Assembly (NCBI GenBank): GCA_903861145.1
Contig: CAIOTH010000047.1
Location: forward strand, 86,277 to 150,276
DNA from: an uncultured Bacteroidota bacterium
GTDB taxonomy: Bacteria; Bacteroidota; Bacteroidia; Chitinophagales; LD1
Direction: 5' to 3'
DNA length: 64,000 bases
Shown: positions 34,720 to 42,766 of the stretch, piece by piece
How positions within the stretch are numbered: the stretch's first letter is position 1
Layout of the letters: each line of letters begins with the position of its first letter
Made by a program: the position numbers and the translations under genes
The notes under the pieces: generated by a model
What the model saw: the letters and a program-made list of their open reading frames with translations, nothing else
Database searches by the model: none
Told to the model about the DNA's origin: nothing

Positions 34720-36084
34720 TTATTTTTTGTGTTTGTGCGTATGACTATGCTTTACCTCTTCCACTTTAGCGTGCTTAACATGCTCCTTCACCAATGGCAC
34801 CGAAAAATGATTGGCCACAAAATACACCACCAAACCCACAGCTACAACGCCAATACCAATCAGGCTGGGCATTAGGTGGCTGGTCATCCAAAAGTACATA
34901 AACCACAAGTTGGCGGCAATAAAAAACAGCGGCGTTAATGGGTAACCAAAAGTTTTATAAGGGCGCTCAAGTTTTGGCTGGGTAAAACGCAGCACCAGCA
35001 CGCCCAATACCGTAAGCGTAGCAAACAGCGTCAATACAAAAGTGGTGTACCCCAAAATAGTTTCGAACGATGAGGTATATAAAATAATAAGCGCCACTGC
35101 ACTTTGAAACCAGATAGCCGTAACCGGTATGCCGTTTTTGTTGCGATGGCTGATAATTTGAAACACCGAAAAATCTTCGCCCATGCGCTGCAATACCCGT
35201 GGCCCGGCAATAATCATACTACTGATGGTTGAAATAAGCAGCATGCTGATAATAAGGCTTATCACCCTCCCGCCGTTTTCGCCAAAAATGTACTTGGCTG
35301 GTATGAAAGCTACATCGGGTACACCGGTCATTTCTTTAGCAGGTGCTACATATAGAAAAACGAAATTCAGTAGCACATATAACAGTGTAACGATAGCGGT
35401 ACCCGAGATAATAGAAAGTGGAATATTACGGGTAGGTTGTTTTATTTCGCCGGCGATGTAGCTACTGGCGTTCCAGCCGCTATACGCAAAATTTACAAAC
35501 ACCAGCGCCGATGCAAATGCGCCACTTAATACCGAAACAGCTGTAGCTTGTGTAGGCACAAAACTAACCGGTTGTGGATGCACCAACACTAGCCCACAAG
35601 TAACAAAAAGCAGTATGAGAACAATTTTAAGCCCGGTAGCGGCAGATTGAAAACCACCGCCAATGCGATAGTCGATAGACTGAACAATGGTGATGAAAAT
35701 AATAACTGCGGCACCAATAATGCGGGCATCGTAACCGGGTATTACGTTGGCAAAATAGGTTCCCAATAAAAAAGCAGCCATAGCAATAGGCGCACTAAAA
35801 CCAATAATAGCGCTAACCCAACCCGATAAAAAGCCAATCGATGGGTGAAATATTTCCGTTAAAAAATTGTACTCCCCACCGCTACGAGGCAGTGCGGCGC
35901 CCAACTCGCTATAAGCAAAAGCCCCACACAAGGCAATTACCCCACCCACAGCCCACAAAATAATAATGGCCGAAAAATCGTGAATGCCCAATAGCTGAAA
36001 GCCCAAACTACCAAATACACCGGTGCCAATCATATTGGCAATTACAACGGCGGTGGCGGTATTGAGGCTGTATTTTTTGGTCAT
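34720..36084 (-). CDS. APC-family amino acid permease
   Basis: 454 residues from the ATG at 36084. The first helix carries AVVIANMIGTGVFGSLGF, the GTG signature of APC transporters, and about 12 membrane helices follow. GGEYNFL and SGWNASSYIAGEIKQPTRNIP match amino acid/polyamine antiporters. A histidine-rich cytosolic tail (VKHAKVEEVKHSHTHKHKK) is unusual and could bind metal. The substrate is unknown. A TACATTTG -7 box lies just upstream at 36103. Confidence 0.9.
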   Translation of the reverse strand: MTKKYSLNTATAVVIANMIGTGVFGSLGFQLLGIHDFSAIIILWAVGGVIALCGAFAYSELGAALPRSGGEYNFLTEIFHPSIGFLSGWVSAIIGFSAPIAMAAFLLGTYFANVIPGYDARIIGAAVIIFITIVQSIDYRIGGGFQSAATGLKIVLILLFVTCGLVLVHPQPVSFVPTQATAVSVLSGAFASALVFVNFAYSGWNASSYIAGEIKQPTRNIPLSIISGTAIVTLLYVLLNFVFLYVAPAKEMTGVPDVAFIPAKYIFGENGGRVISLIISMLLISTISSMIIAGPRVLQRMGEDFSVFQIISHRNKNGIPVTAIWFQSAVALIILYTSSFETILGYTTFVLTLFATLTVLGVLVLRFTQPKLERPYKTFGYPLTPLFFIAANLWFMYFWMTSHLMPSLIGIGVVAVGLVVYFVANHFSVPLVKEHVKHAKVEEVKHSHTHKHKK

Positions 36085-36102
36085 ATGGGTAAAAAGGGCG
36101 CG

Positions 36103-36110
36103 CAAATGTA
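36103..36110 (-). promoter_or_regulatory. -7 box (TACATTTG) for the permease gene
   Basis: Matches TAnnTTTG on the minus strand and lies 18 bp before the ATG at 36084. No clear -33 element is visible. It suggests the permease can be transcribed separately from the phosphoesterase gene upstream. Confidence 0.4.
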
Positions 36111-36135
36111 AAAAATGCTATCTGATAAGCCCTAA

Positions 36136-37167
36136 CTACTTACCGTAAACATTAACAACCCGTAAAACCCCGCGAGGGTTGGCTTTATTGGCGGCGGTCT
36201 CACGGGCCTTAATTACAAAGCGGTGCGAGCGAAGGGTTGTTACCCGATATGATTTGTTACGATGCACATGACCCGCCAGCCAAAATGCCAGATGGCTTTT
36301 GTAAGGCAAAAGTGCCCGAGTCAGTTTATCATATTGATTTGTTGGCAAGCCATTGAATATTGACATAAAATCGTGGTTGGGCGGCTGGTGCGTGCAAAGA
36401 AAAATATTGTGATAACCCGTATCGGGAAAAGTGGCGAGGGAATGCATGAGCCAGTCGAACGAGGCGTTTGGAAAATCGTTGAGGCGGGGTTTCGGGCCAT
36501 GGTCGGTTTTGGGCCGGCCATAAATAAAACGAGGGTTGAGGTCAAAAAAAACAAACTCGAAGCCCTGGTATTCAAACATAAAATTTTGAAAAAACTGCAT
36601 GTGCTGCGAGTAGGGACTGTATACCCCTATTTGCCTGAAACCATCATCCCATCGCTGGACAAAATGCCTAAGGGTGTCGAACTCAGACTTAAAAACTACA
36701 TTACAAAGCGAATCGCCAAAGGCTGTAGCGGCATGTAAATTTTGCGTGTGCGAAACCACATCGTGATTACCAATTTGCGGCACAAACGGGACGGTTAATG
36801 AACTTAATATTTCGTTGGCTTTGTCAAATTCAGATTGTTCCCCACTATCAGTTAAATCGCCGGTTACTATTACAAAACGAATACCTCTTTTTTTCGCGTT
36901 TGCATTAACCCAATTAACCGATCGGCGCAATCTTTCAGCAGCGTAACCCACATCTCCCTTCGGCATAGTATCGCCTAAAAACCCCGACGTGCCATAATCA
37001 TCTATATGCTCTCCAACGTGGATATCGGAAAGATGCACGAAAGAAAATTTGTACCTGGCACCGGGCGTGTGTTTATTTAAGTTAGAAACCACAATACGCT
37101 GCGCCGATAATTGCACAGCGCAACCGCCAACTATAAAGAGTGTTAAAATGCAAACGCGCAGAATCAT
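36136..37167 (-). CDS. secreted calcineurin-like metallophosphoesterase
   Basis: 343 residues with signal peptide (MILRVCILTLFIVGGCAVQLSAQ). The five metal-binding blocks are readable: HLSDIHVGEH, VTGDLTDSGE, IGNHDVVSH, CTHQPPNHD and LAGHVHRNK. It belongs to the calcineurin-like metallophosphoesterase superfamily acting in the periplasm or at the surface; the substrate is unknown. The permease gene follows 51 bp downstream. It diverges from the MFS gene across an 85-bp spacer with -7-like TTTG words. Confidence 0.9.
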   Translation of the reverse strand: MILRVCILTLFIVGGCAVQLSAQRIVVSNLNKHTPGARYKFSFVHLSDIHVGEHIDDYGTSGFLGDTMPKGDVGYAAERLRRSVNWVNANAKKRGIRFVIVTGDLTDSGEQSEFDKANEILSSLTVPFVPQIGNHDVVSHTQNLHAATAFGDSLCNVVFKSEFDTLRHFVQRWDDGFRQIGVYSPYSQHMQFFQNFMFEYQGFEFVFFDLNPRFIYGRPKTDHGPKPRLNDFPNASFDWLMHSLATFPDTGYHNIFLCTHQPPNHDFMSIFNGLPTNQYDKLTRALLPYKSHLAFWLAGHVHRNKSYRVTTLRSHRFVIKARETAANKANPRGVLRVVNVYGK

Positions 37168-37252
37168 ACTTACAAAGGTGTAAGAAAAAATAAATACCCA
37201 CCGCGCCCTTTTGCTACATAGGCAATTAATCGGTTTTGTATTCCTTTGCGGT

Positions 37253-38515
37253 ATGGATGAGGTGAAAAGGAATGACCCCTATGCAGTTTTACGGATAGCA
37301 GAATTTCGAAATTTTCAATTATCGCGCTTTAGCCTAACCTTTGGTATACAACTGGCCGAAACCATTTTGGGCTGGAAAGTATACGAGATAACACACGATA
37401 AACTGGCCCTTGGCTTAATTGGTTTAAGCGAGGCCCTGCCTTTTATACTTACCGCTCTTTACTCCGGCCACGCCGCCGATACCTATAACCGCTACCGCAT
37501 TGTAAGGCGTACCATGTTTGCTATGCTGCTGTGTTTTGCCGGTATTACGGCCCTTATGTTTAACGATGCACAGTTGCTGCATACCGTAGGTATTTGGCCC
37601 ATTTACTTTTTAATAGGCTGCTCGGGTATAGCAAGGGCGTTTATGGCGCCGTGCCTGCAAAGTATTGTTCCGCAAATATTGCCGAGAGAGTTGTATGCCA
37701 ACGGCGCTACCTGGGGCAGCAACGTGTGGCAAACAGCGGCCGTAACCGGCCCGGCCGCCGGAGGGATTATTTATGGATTGCTAAAAACCCAATACCACAA
37801 CGGCGCTGCCGAAATTGCTTCGTTCTCAATAGCCCTGGTGCTTTTAGGTGTTTCGTGGTATGCATTTAGCCGGTTGAAGGTGAGGGAAAACCCACCCAAA
37901 GAAAAAATTGAAACTCTGCTGGAATCGCTAAAGGGCGGACTGCGGTTTGTTTTCAATAAGCAGGAAATGTTATCGGCTATCTCTCTTGATCTTTTTGCTG
38001 TGTTGTTTGGTGGTGCGGTGGCTTTGCTGCCGGTGTACGCCAGCGATATTTTGCATACCGGCCCGGCAGGCTTAGGCTTATTGCGCTCTGCTCCATTTTT
38101 AGGCTCGGTGGTTATGGGCTTGTTTTTGGCCTTTAACCCGCCCACTTTAAATGCAGGAAGAAATCTATTGATAGCGGTTACCGGTTTTGGATTAGCCACT
38201 ATTGGGTTTGCGGTGTCTACCAGTTTTGCACTATCGTTTGTAATGTTGTTTTTAACCGGTGCTTTTGATAATGTAAGCGTGGTTATTCGCCAAACAATTT
38301 TGCAGGTAATGACACCTAATCACATGCGCGGAAGGGTTAGCGCGGTTAATCAAATTTTCATCTCCTCTTCTAACGAAATAGGCGCTTTTGAATCGGGGCT
38401 TGCAGCAAAAATTATGAATACGGTTCCCTCGGTAATATTTGGGGGATGTATGACTTTGGTAGTGGTAGCAACCACCTATGTGCTGGCGCCGAAGATGAGG
38501 AAGCTGAAGCTTTAA
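37253..38515 (+). CDS. MFS transporter, EntS-like
   Basis: 420 residues from the ATG at 37253; an upstream extension to 37211 would run into the promoter. It has about 12 membrane helices, with motif A-like GHAADTYNRYRIVRR between helices 2 and 3 and the MFS_3 type NVSVVIRQTILQVMTPNHMRGRVSAVNQIFISSSNEIGAFESG. This branch includes the enterobactin exporter EntS and macrolide efflux proteins, but the substrate here is unknown. The near-consensus TTCCTTTG ends 2 bp before the ATG. The stop overlaps the convergent higA stop by 4 bp. Confidence 0.9.
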   Translation: MDEVKRNDPYAVLRIAEFRNFQLSRFSLTFGIQLAETILGWKVYEITHDKLALGLIGLSEALPFILTALYSGHAADTYNRYRIVRRTMFAMLLCFAGITALMFNDAQLLHTVGIWPIYFLIGCSGIARAFMAPCLQSIVPQILPRELYANGATWGSNVWQTAAVTGPAAGGIIYGLLKTQYHNGAAEIASFSIALVLLGVSWYAFSRLKVRENPPKEKIETLLESLKGGLRFVFNKQEMLSAISLDLFAVLFGGAVALLPVYASDILHTGPAGLGLLRSAPFLGSVVMGLFLAFNPPTLNAGRNLLIAVTGFGLATIGFAVSTSFALSFVMLFLTGAFDNVSVVIRQTILQVMTPNHMRGRVSAVNQIFISSSNEIGAFESGLAAKIMNTVPSVIFGGCMTLVVVATTYVLAPKMRKLKL

Positions 38516-38811
38516 GCGGCTTCTTTAAGTTTATTACGCTCTACCTGTAAATCGTAATACATCTGTACTCGTAACCAAAACTCCGCGTCAATATCCAATA
38601 ACTTCTCTAAGTTGATGGCGGTGGCGGCACTTACATGCCTTTTGCCATGTATCAATTCACTTAAATGCCCTGGCTTAATACCCAAAGACTGGGCAAAATG
38701 AGATTTCATAATACCCCGCGCCTCTAATTCCAACTCTAGCACCTCACCCGGGTGCAGGGTCTCACTAGTAAAAATCTCGTTTCCCTTTTTGTCTGTTACT
38801 TTATATTCCAT
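38512..38811 (-). CDS. higA: HigA-family antitoxin
   Basis: 99-residue helix-turn-helix antitoxin. HPGEVLELELEARGIMKSHFAQSLGIKPGHLSELIHGKRHVS is the typical HigA start and XRE-like HTH, and AATAINLEKLLDIDAEFWLRVQMYYDLQ the conserved end. It neutralises HigB and usually represses the operon. It lies 70 bp after higB on the same strand; the toxin-first order is characteristic of HigBA. Confidence 0.92.
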   Translation of the reverse strand: MEYKVTDKKGNEIFTSETLHPGEVLELELEARGIMKSHFAQSLGIKPGHLSELIHGKRHVSAATAINLEKLLDIDAEFWLRVQMYYDLQVERNKLKEAA

Positions 38812-38881
38812 GATTTATTTCTCCTAACGTTTGATAATTTGATAAAAGCCCCTGCCGTGGCTTTTGTACGTTGCTTTAAAA

Positions 38882-39190
38882 TTATTGGTAATGATTCGTT
38901 AGATCTTCAATAACCAATATGTCCTCCACTAATATTCTATCCTTCTCTACTCGTAATATTATTCTGTATTTAATATCAACTCGTACAGAATATTTGCCCT
39001 TAAAGTCGCCTTTTAAGGCTTCAAAATTTAATCCTTTTATTTTTCTAACCTCAGCAAGACTCTTCAGGGCTCTTAAAACCAAGATTGTCTTTCTGAATTT
39101 CTTCTTTATCACCGGATCGTATTTCGATTTTCCTTTATCAACCTCCCGATAAATCGCATCTAAATACGAATTTTCAATCGTAATTCTCAT
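38882..39190 (-). CDS. higB: HigB-family toxin (RelE/ParE superfamily)
   Basis: 102-residue toxin. In HigB the ribosome-dependent mRNA-cleaving fold is RelE-like; here KIKGLNFEALKGDFKGKYSVRVDIKYRIILRVEKDRILVEDILVIEDLTNHY matches that core (basic KGKYSVRV-xxYRI segment). It is upstream of higA in the same transcript with a 70-bp gap, longer than usual. A palindrome and a terminator lie upstream at 39317-39377. Confidence 0.9.
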   Translation of the reverse strand: MRITIENSYLDAIYREVDKGKSKYDPVIKKKFRKTILVLRALKSLAEVRKIKGLNFEALKGDFKGKYSVRVDIKYRIILRVEKDRILVEDILVIEDLTNHYQ

Positions 39191-39316
39191 TCTACATATC
39201 TTAAAAATAGATTAAACAATAACTCCAATACACTTTGAAATGATTTCGGCAGCAACCAATAAACAAAGAACTTAATTGCGATTTCTCGCCGAGCAAAAAT
39301 AAGCAAAACACATCCA

Positions 39317-39335
39317 TTTACCAAATTTTGGTAAA
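39317..39335. promoter_or_regulatory. palindrome TTTACCAAA-T-TTTGGTAAA
   Basis: Perfect 9-bp inverted repeat with a 1-nt centre, 127 bp before higB and next to a terminator. It may be a HigA operator or another repressor site. Confidence 0.4.
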
Positions 39336-39340
39336 TAAAA

Positions 39341-39377
39341 ATAAAAGCCCTGAGTAACATCCACGAAACTCAGGGCT
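39341..39377 (-). terminator. intrinsic terminator, minus strand
   Basis: Stem AGCCCTGAGT/ACTCAGGGCT (39346-39355 with 39368-39377), 12-nt loop, followed on the minus strand by a T-rich run. It serves the small gene at 39496-39693. Confidence 0.85.
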
Positions 39378-39495
39378 AAGAAACCAAGGAAACAAAAACA
39401 AATCAGAATTTATATCAGCGGGCCGATTGTTACATAAACGCGGGGCGATATTACGGGCGTTTTACACCACCGGCACCGGTTATTTTCCACAAAGG

Positions 39496-39693
39496 TCAAA
39501 AAAGTATCGCCTGAGTGTCCATTTTTCTTTTACGCAGCTCATCGCGCATTTTTTTAACCAAATCCGGCATTTTAACACCGTAAAGCAGTAAAGAGTTGAA
39601 GTTTGTTACCAATTCGTCGTTATTTAACGTTTGCAGGTAGTCGGTTACGGTAGCTTTTGGTCCGTTTATGAGGTTATATTTTAGTACGCGCAT
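39496..39693 (-). CDS. small hypothetical protein
   Basis: 65 residues, no signal peptide or recognised domain: MRVLKYNLINGPKATVTDYL at the start and a charged LVKKMRDELRKRKMD helix near the end. It follows the 39715-40167 gene by 21 bp on the same strand and is closed by its own terminator, which supports a real two-gene unit divergent from the WYL regulator. Confidence 0.5.
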   Translation of the reverse strand: MRVLKYNLINGPKATVTDYLQTLNNDELVTNFNSLLLYGVKMPDLVKKMRDELRKRKMDTQAILF

Positions 39694-39714
39694 AGACTTT
39701 GGTTTTTAAAACAA

Positions 39715-40167
39715 TTAATTAATGGTGGCAGAAATCCGTTCAGGCATAGAGGTTCTTGCCTCGCCTTTGCGGTTAAGGGGTATTACTTCTTCAACAAAAA
39801 ACAATTCGTGGTTTTGGCAGGGCGTGTGGTTACCCAGTTCGTCCTGGTAAAAGGGAACTTCTAATTTTATTTCGCAAGCATCAAAAACCTGTGTGGTACC
39901 GAACAGGTCGATAAGGTTGAGCGAAGCAGGGGCCGAGTGCGGGTACACAAACAGATTTTCGATTTGCCACAGTATTTCAATTCCCGCAGTTTTGTTTTGG
40001 CTCAACAGTATCTGTAAGTCTTTACGGGTGATGATATACTGTGTTTCGAAAAATTTTCCACACTCCTGTATAAAGCCGAAAAGCGAAACTTCGTCTTTAT
40101 CCATAAACTCGATTTCATTAACGTAAATCTCGTTTTTGGCGAATGGTATTGAGTTAATTGGCAGCAT
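39715..40167 (-). CDS. hypothetical protein, divergent from WYL regulator
   Basis: 150 residues from the ATG at 40167 (MLPINSIPFAKNEIYVNEIEF). The longer frame upstream runs across a dispersed repeat and is rejected. No known domain: the middle FGFIQECGKFFETQYIITRKDLQILL and acidic CEIKLEVPFYQDELGNHT are soluble-protein-like. Adjacent to a WYL-domain regulator, it may be under that regulator's control. Confidence 0.55.
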   Translation of the reverse strand: MLPINSIPFAKNEIYVNEIEFMDKDEVSLFGFIQECGKFFETQYIITRKDLQILLSQNKTAGIEILWQIENLFVYPHSAPASLNLIDLFGTTQVFDACEIKLEVPFYQDELGNHTPCQNHELFFVEEVIPLNRKGEARTSMPERISATIN

Positions 40168-40205
40168 AGCTTTCGTTTTGTTGATAGGACAAAATTCGTG
40201 CCGCG

Positions 40206-40226
40206 CTACGCAATGTATTTGCGTAG
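40206..40226. promoter_or_regulatory. inverted repeat CTACGCAA-N5-TTGCGTAG
   Basis: Perfect 8-bp arms with a 5-nt spacer in the divergent control region between the 40167 start and the WYL regulator start. Likely an operator of the WYL protein or another dimeric repressor. Confidence 0.5.
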
Positions 40227-40255
40227 TGAAAATTATTTTTCGGATATTGCAGGCA

Positions 40256-40282
40256 CCCCTTCCGTCCCTACAGGGGAAACCA
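40256..40282. repeat. dispersed repeat A, copy 1
   Basis: CCCCT-TCCGTCCC-type word ending AGGGGAAACCA; a close relative of the exact 37-bp copies at 49962-49998 and 52832-52868. It sits in the divergent spacer before the WYL regulator. Confidence 0.6.
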
Positions 40283-40354
40283 AGGCATTTGAGCAGCGCG
40301 GCTTGGAAGAGCAAAATTTGAACAGGGTGTTCACAACAATTAAACAAAAAAAAT

Positions 40355-41356
40355 ATGCCCCAAAACAGGGATGCCTATACACGATACAGAATGATTGATG
40401 TGCGATTGCGCAAAAAGCCGCATCCGCACCTGGAAGACCTTATTGGTTGCCTGAGCGAAGGGCTTGACCGGCCCGTTTCGAAACGCACAGTACAGCTGGA
40501 TTTGCAAGAGATGCGGTACAATCAATCGCTTAAATTCAGCGCGCCTATTATTTACGATAAGAAGGAAAAAACTTACCGATATAGTGATGAAACATATTCC
40601 ATCCACAACCTACCCGTAAGTGCAGATGAATTGCATGGGCTGGATTTTGCCATTAGCATACTCGACCAGTTTAAACACCTGCCCGCCATTAAAGAGTTTG
40701 AAGAGGCTATACATAAAATTGCCAGCACCGTTAAACTAAATAAAGAGGCCCGCGGCGAAAGCGACCATATACAGTTGGACAAACCCTTTATTATAAAAGG
40801 TATTGAGTTTGTTGAGCCGATATTAAAAGCAATATCTGAACGCAGGGTGCTAAGCTTCTCCTATCAAAAACACGGTAGTGATTTAGTATCGCAAAATTTA
40901 TTGGAGCCGTATTTAATACGCGAGTCGAAAAACTTTTGGTATGTAATAGGCAACGGCATCAGCAAAAAGGACCACAAAATTTTAACCTTCGCTCTTGACC
41001 GCATTGTTGATTTGCAAATAACAGAGCAAACTTTTAGCGACGATAAAATAGACCGCAAAAATTTTTATAAAAACGTATTGGGTGTAACCGTTGGTGGCGG
41101 CAGCCCCGAAAAAGTGCTGTTGTCGTTTTCGCCTCAACAAGGCAATTATATTAAAACAATACCCCTACACCACTCGCAACAAATATTAAAGGATAACAAA
41201 ACTGAGTTGCGCATTTCGCTGGAGCTTGTGGTTAATACTGAATTGAAAATGCAGCTACTTAGTTACGGTGATAAAGTAAAAGTAATAAAGCCTCAAAAAC
41301 TGGCCGATGAAGTACGCGAATCGGCAGAGAGGATTTTGAAACTATACGAACAGTAA
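40355..41356 (+). CDS. WYL-domain HTH transcriptional regulator
   Basis: 333 residues. An N-terminal winged-HTH region (LEDLIGCLSEGLDRPVSKRTVQLDLQEMRY) is followed by a WYL sensor domain: LEPYLIRESKNFWYVIGNG carries the core aromatic motif, then DHKILTFALDRIVDLQITE and a C-terminal WCX-like region (VLLSFSPQQGNYIKTIPLHHSQQ). WYL regulators bind nucleic-acid-type ligands and often control DNA damage or defence genes. The divergent neighbours are two small unknown genes (39715, 39496), with an inverted repeat between. Confidence 0.88.
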   Translation: MPQNRDAYTRYRMIDVRLRKKPHPHLEDLIGCLSEGLDRPVSKRTVQLDLQEMRYNQSLKFSAPIIYDKKEKTYRYSDETYSIHNLPVSADELHGLDFAISILDQFKHLPAIKEFEEAIHKIASTVKLNKEARGESDHIQLDKPFIIKGIEFVEPILKAISERRVLSFSYQKHGSDLVSQNLLEPYLIRESKNFWYVIGNGISKKDHKILTFALDRIVDLQITEQTFSDDKIDRKNFYKNVLGVTVGGGSPEKVLLSFSPQQGNYIKTIPLHHSQQILKDNKTELRISLELVVNTELKMQLLSYGDKVKVIKPQKLADEVRESAERILKLYEQ

Positions 41357-41365
41357 ACAGCTACT

Positions 41366-41908
41366 TTATTCCAGCACCGCAAGCAAATTAGCCTGCACAA
41401 AAAACCGTGCTTGCACATTTACATAAACATTGGTGGTTATCAATTTATCGGTAGTGCCGGCAATACGCATTTTAATTTCGCTGGCTTTTATGTAATTCTG
41501 TAGTTCCACGTTGGTTACGTCAAGCGTTAAGGTATCGCCAACATTTGCGGGTATGTTTTGCTTACTGGCAATTTCAACTTCGGGTAAGCTATCGCTCGAA
41601 ATATAGATGCTTACATTTTGCAAAAACGAAAACGTTTGTCCCTGTGGCGAAGTAATATTTAGCGTTAGCTGACTGAGCCTAACGCTTTGAATTAAATCGG
41701 ACCTTGTCTTATTATTCTGAAAAATCTCTGATGAATTGGTAGCTATACTTGGCGAGGTGATGCTAAGGGGCATATTAATAGGAATGTTAGCCGGAAATAC
41801 CGCCTGCGTATTATAGTTGATATAAAACTGCCCTAATTTTTTAATGGCATTGCACGAAACAAGAAAGGTACAGAAAAGTATGATGAACAAGCCGGTTACA
41901 CGTTTCAT
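41366..41908 (-). CDS. small lipoprotein of unknown function
   Basis: 180 residues with lipobox VSC (Cys19 of MKRVTGLFIILFCTFLVSC). The mature part is beta-rich (LSQLTLNITSPQGQTFSFLQNVSIYISSDSLPEVEIASK) and lacks a named domain that I recognise. It ends 9 bp after the convergent WYL gene stop. Confidence 0.6.
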   Translation of the reverse strand: MKRVTGLFIILFCTFLVSCNAIKKLGQFYINYNTQAVFPANIPINMPLSITSPSIATNSSEIFQNNKTRSDLIQSVRLSQLTLNITSPQGQTFSFLQNVSIYISSDSLPEVEIASKQNIPANVGDTLTLDVTNVELQNYIKASEIKMRIAGTTDKLITTNVYVNVQARFFVQANLLAVLE

Positions 41909-41986
41909 AAGCCGTAGTTTATATTACAACGGCAAATGGCGCGCCACAGTATGATTGGCTATGCCAATTAATTGTAAATGAGGCAG

Positions 41987-42445
41987 TTATTTCGAGCCCA
42001 AGTCAATCTGGCTCAAGCGGTCTTTATCAAACCAGCACGAAATTACGGAGCCCTGTACTTCGAATTCGCAATAACCCGAGGCATAGCTGGCGGTTGGTTT
42101 GCCTAGCTGACGCTTAACTTCGGCCGAGGTAAGGCCAAAGCGTAGACCCTTTGGTAGTTTGCCCTTAAAGCTACCATACACGGTGCTATTCATGTAAATG
42201 CGGATTTCGTTGAGTGTAGAGTTTTGCAAAACCAGTTCAATACCGTCTTTAGAGAGGTAGTGGTTTTCGTTGGCCATTTGGAAGCTATAGCTAGATTTTA
42301 AATCGCCCACTTCGGTACTTTGGTCGGTTTTGCCTACGGCGTTCATTAGCATATCGCCTTCATAATGCACCTGCGCAAAGGCCTGGTTGCAAAAAAGGCA
42401 AACAGCACTAAGGGCAAACGCCTTAAGGGTATTATTGGTATACAT
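41987..42445 (-). CDS. secreted protein with SmpA-like repeat segment
   Basis: 152 residues with signal peptide (ALSAVCLFCNQAFA). The segment GSFKGKLPKGLRFGLTSAEVKRQLGKPTASYASGYCEFEVQGSVISCWFDKDRLSQIDL resembles the SmpA/OmlA-like LTSAEVKRQLGKP turn found in small envelope proteins. A TATATTTG -7 box lies on the minus strand about 40 bp upstream. Function unknown. Confidence 0.55.
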   Translation of the reverse strand: MYTNNTLKAFALSAVCLFCNQAFAQVHYEGDMLMNAVGKTDQSTEVGDLKSSYSFQMANENHYLSKDGIELVLQNSTLNEIRIYMNSTVYGSFKGKLPKGLRFGLTSAEVKRQLGKPTASYASGYCEFEVQGSVISCWFDKDRLSQIDLGSK

Positions 42446-42766
42446 AAATAGAGAGTTAATGAGTCAAAAATGTCGGTACAAATATACAATTTTTGGTAAA
42501 CCGCTCATTAAACAATGGTTATAGTCGGGTTATATAACTTAAAAGCCACAAGGCCTTGAAAAGGCAACCCATGGGGCGTTTTGTGCGTATACAAAAGACG
42601 TTAATTGAGCAACAACGCCTTTAGCTATCTGTTACAATTATAAAAACGGCAAAACAAAGAACCACGCAAGTGGTTAAGCAGTAGGTTAGAATAGGTTATC
42701 GCAAATTCCAAATTCCACCCCAGCTGCCTGCAGCCCCGATTTATTGGGGCTGTTTTGTTTGTGGAC
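42446..42766. other. intergenic region with orphan plus-strand terminator
   Basis: 321 bp between two minus-strand genes. It contains the minus-strand promoter of the 42445 gene at the left, small hairpins (AACCAC-GCAA-GTGGTT at 42660-42675; CAAGGCCTTG near 42550) and a strong plus-strand terminator at 42731-42760. No plus-strand gene precedes that terminator within 1.3 kb, so a small RNA is possible. Confidence 0.45.
42731..42760 (+). terminator. orphan intrinsic terminator
   Basis: CAGCCCC-GATTTATT-GGGGCTG (42731-42752) followed by TTTTGTTT on the plus strand. The minus strand has no T-run after the stem, so it does not serve the minus-strand gene at 42767. Confidence 0.75.

Larger units (their letters stand above)
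39191..39495. other. intergenic region before higBA
   Basis: 305 bp holding the higB promoter region, the palindrome at 39317-39335 and the minus-strand terminator at 39346-39377 that closes the small gene at 39496. The remainder (39378-39495) has no recognised gene or motif. Confidence 0.6.

Noticed and set aside
40168..40347. N-terminal extension of the 39715 gene
   Set aside because: Runs through repeat A and the operator-like palindrome; the ATG at 40167 is better.
40198..40398. Open frame of 66 codons before the WYL gene
   Set aside because: Crosses the inverted repeat and repeat A and overlaps the WYL gene start; no conserved sequence.
42700..42740. tRNA-like 3' end in the spacer before the orphan terminator
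   Set aside because: No matching acceptor, D or anticodon arms could be built.
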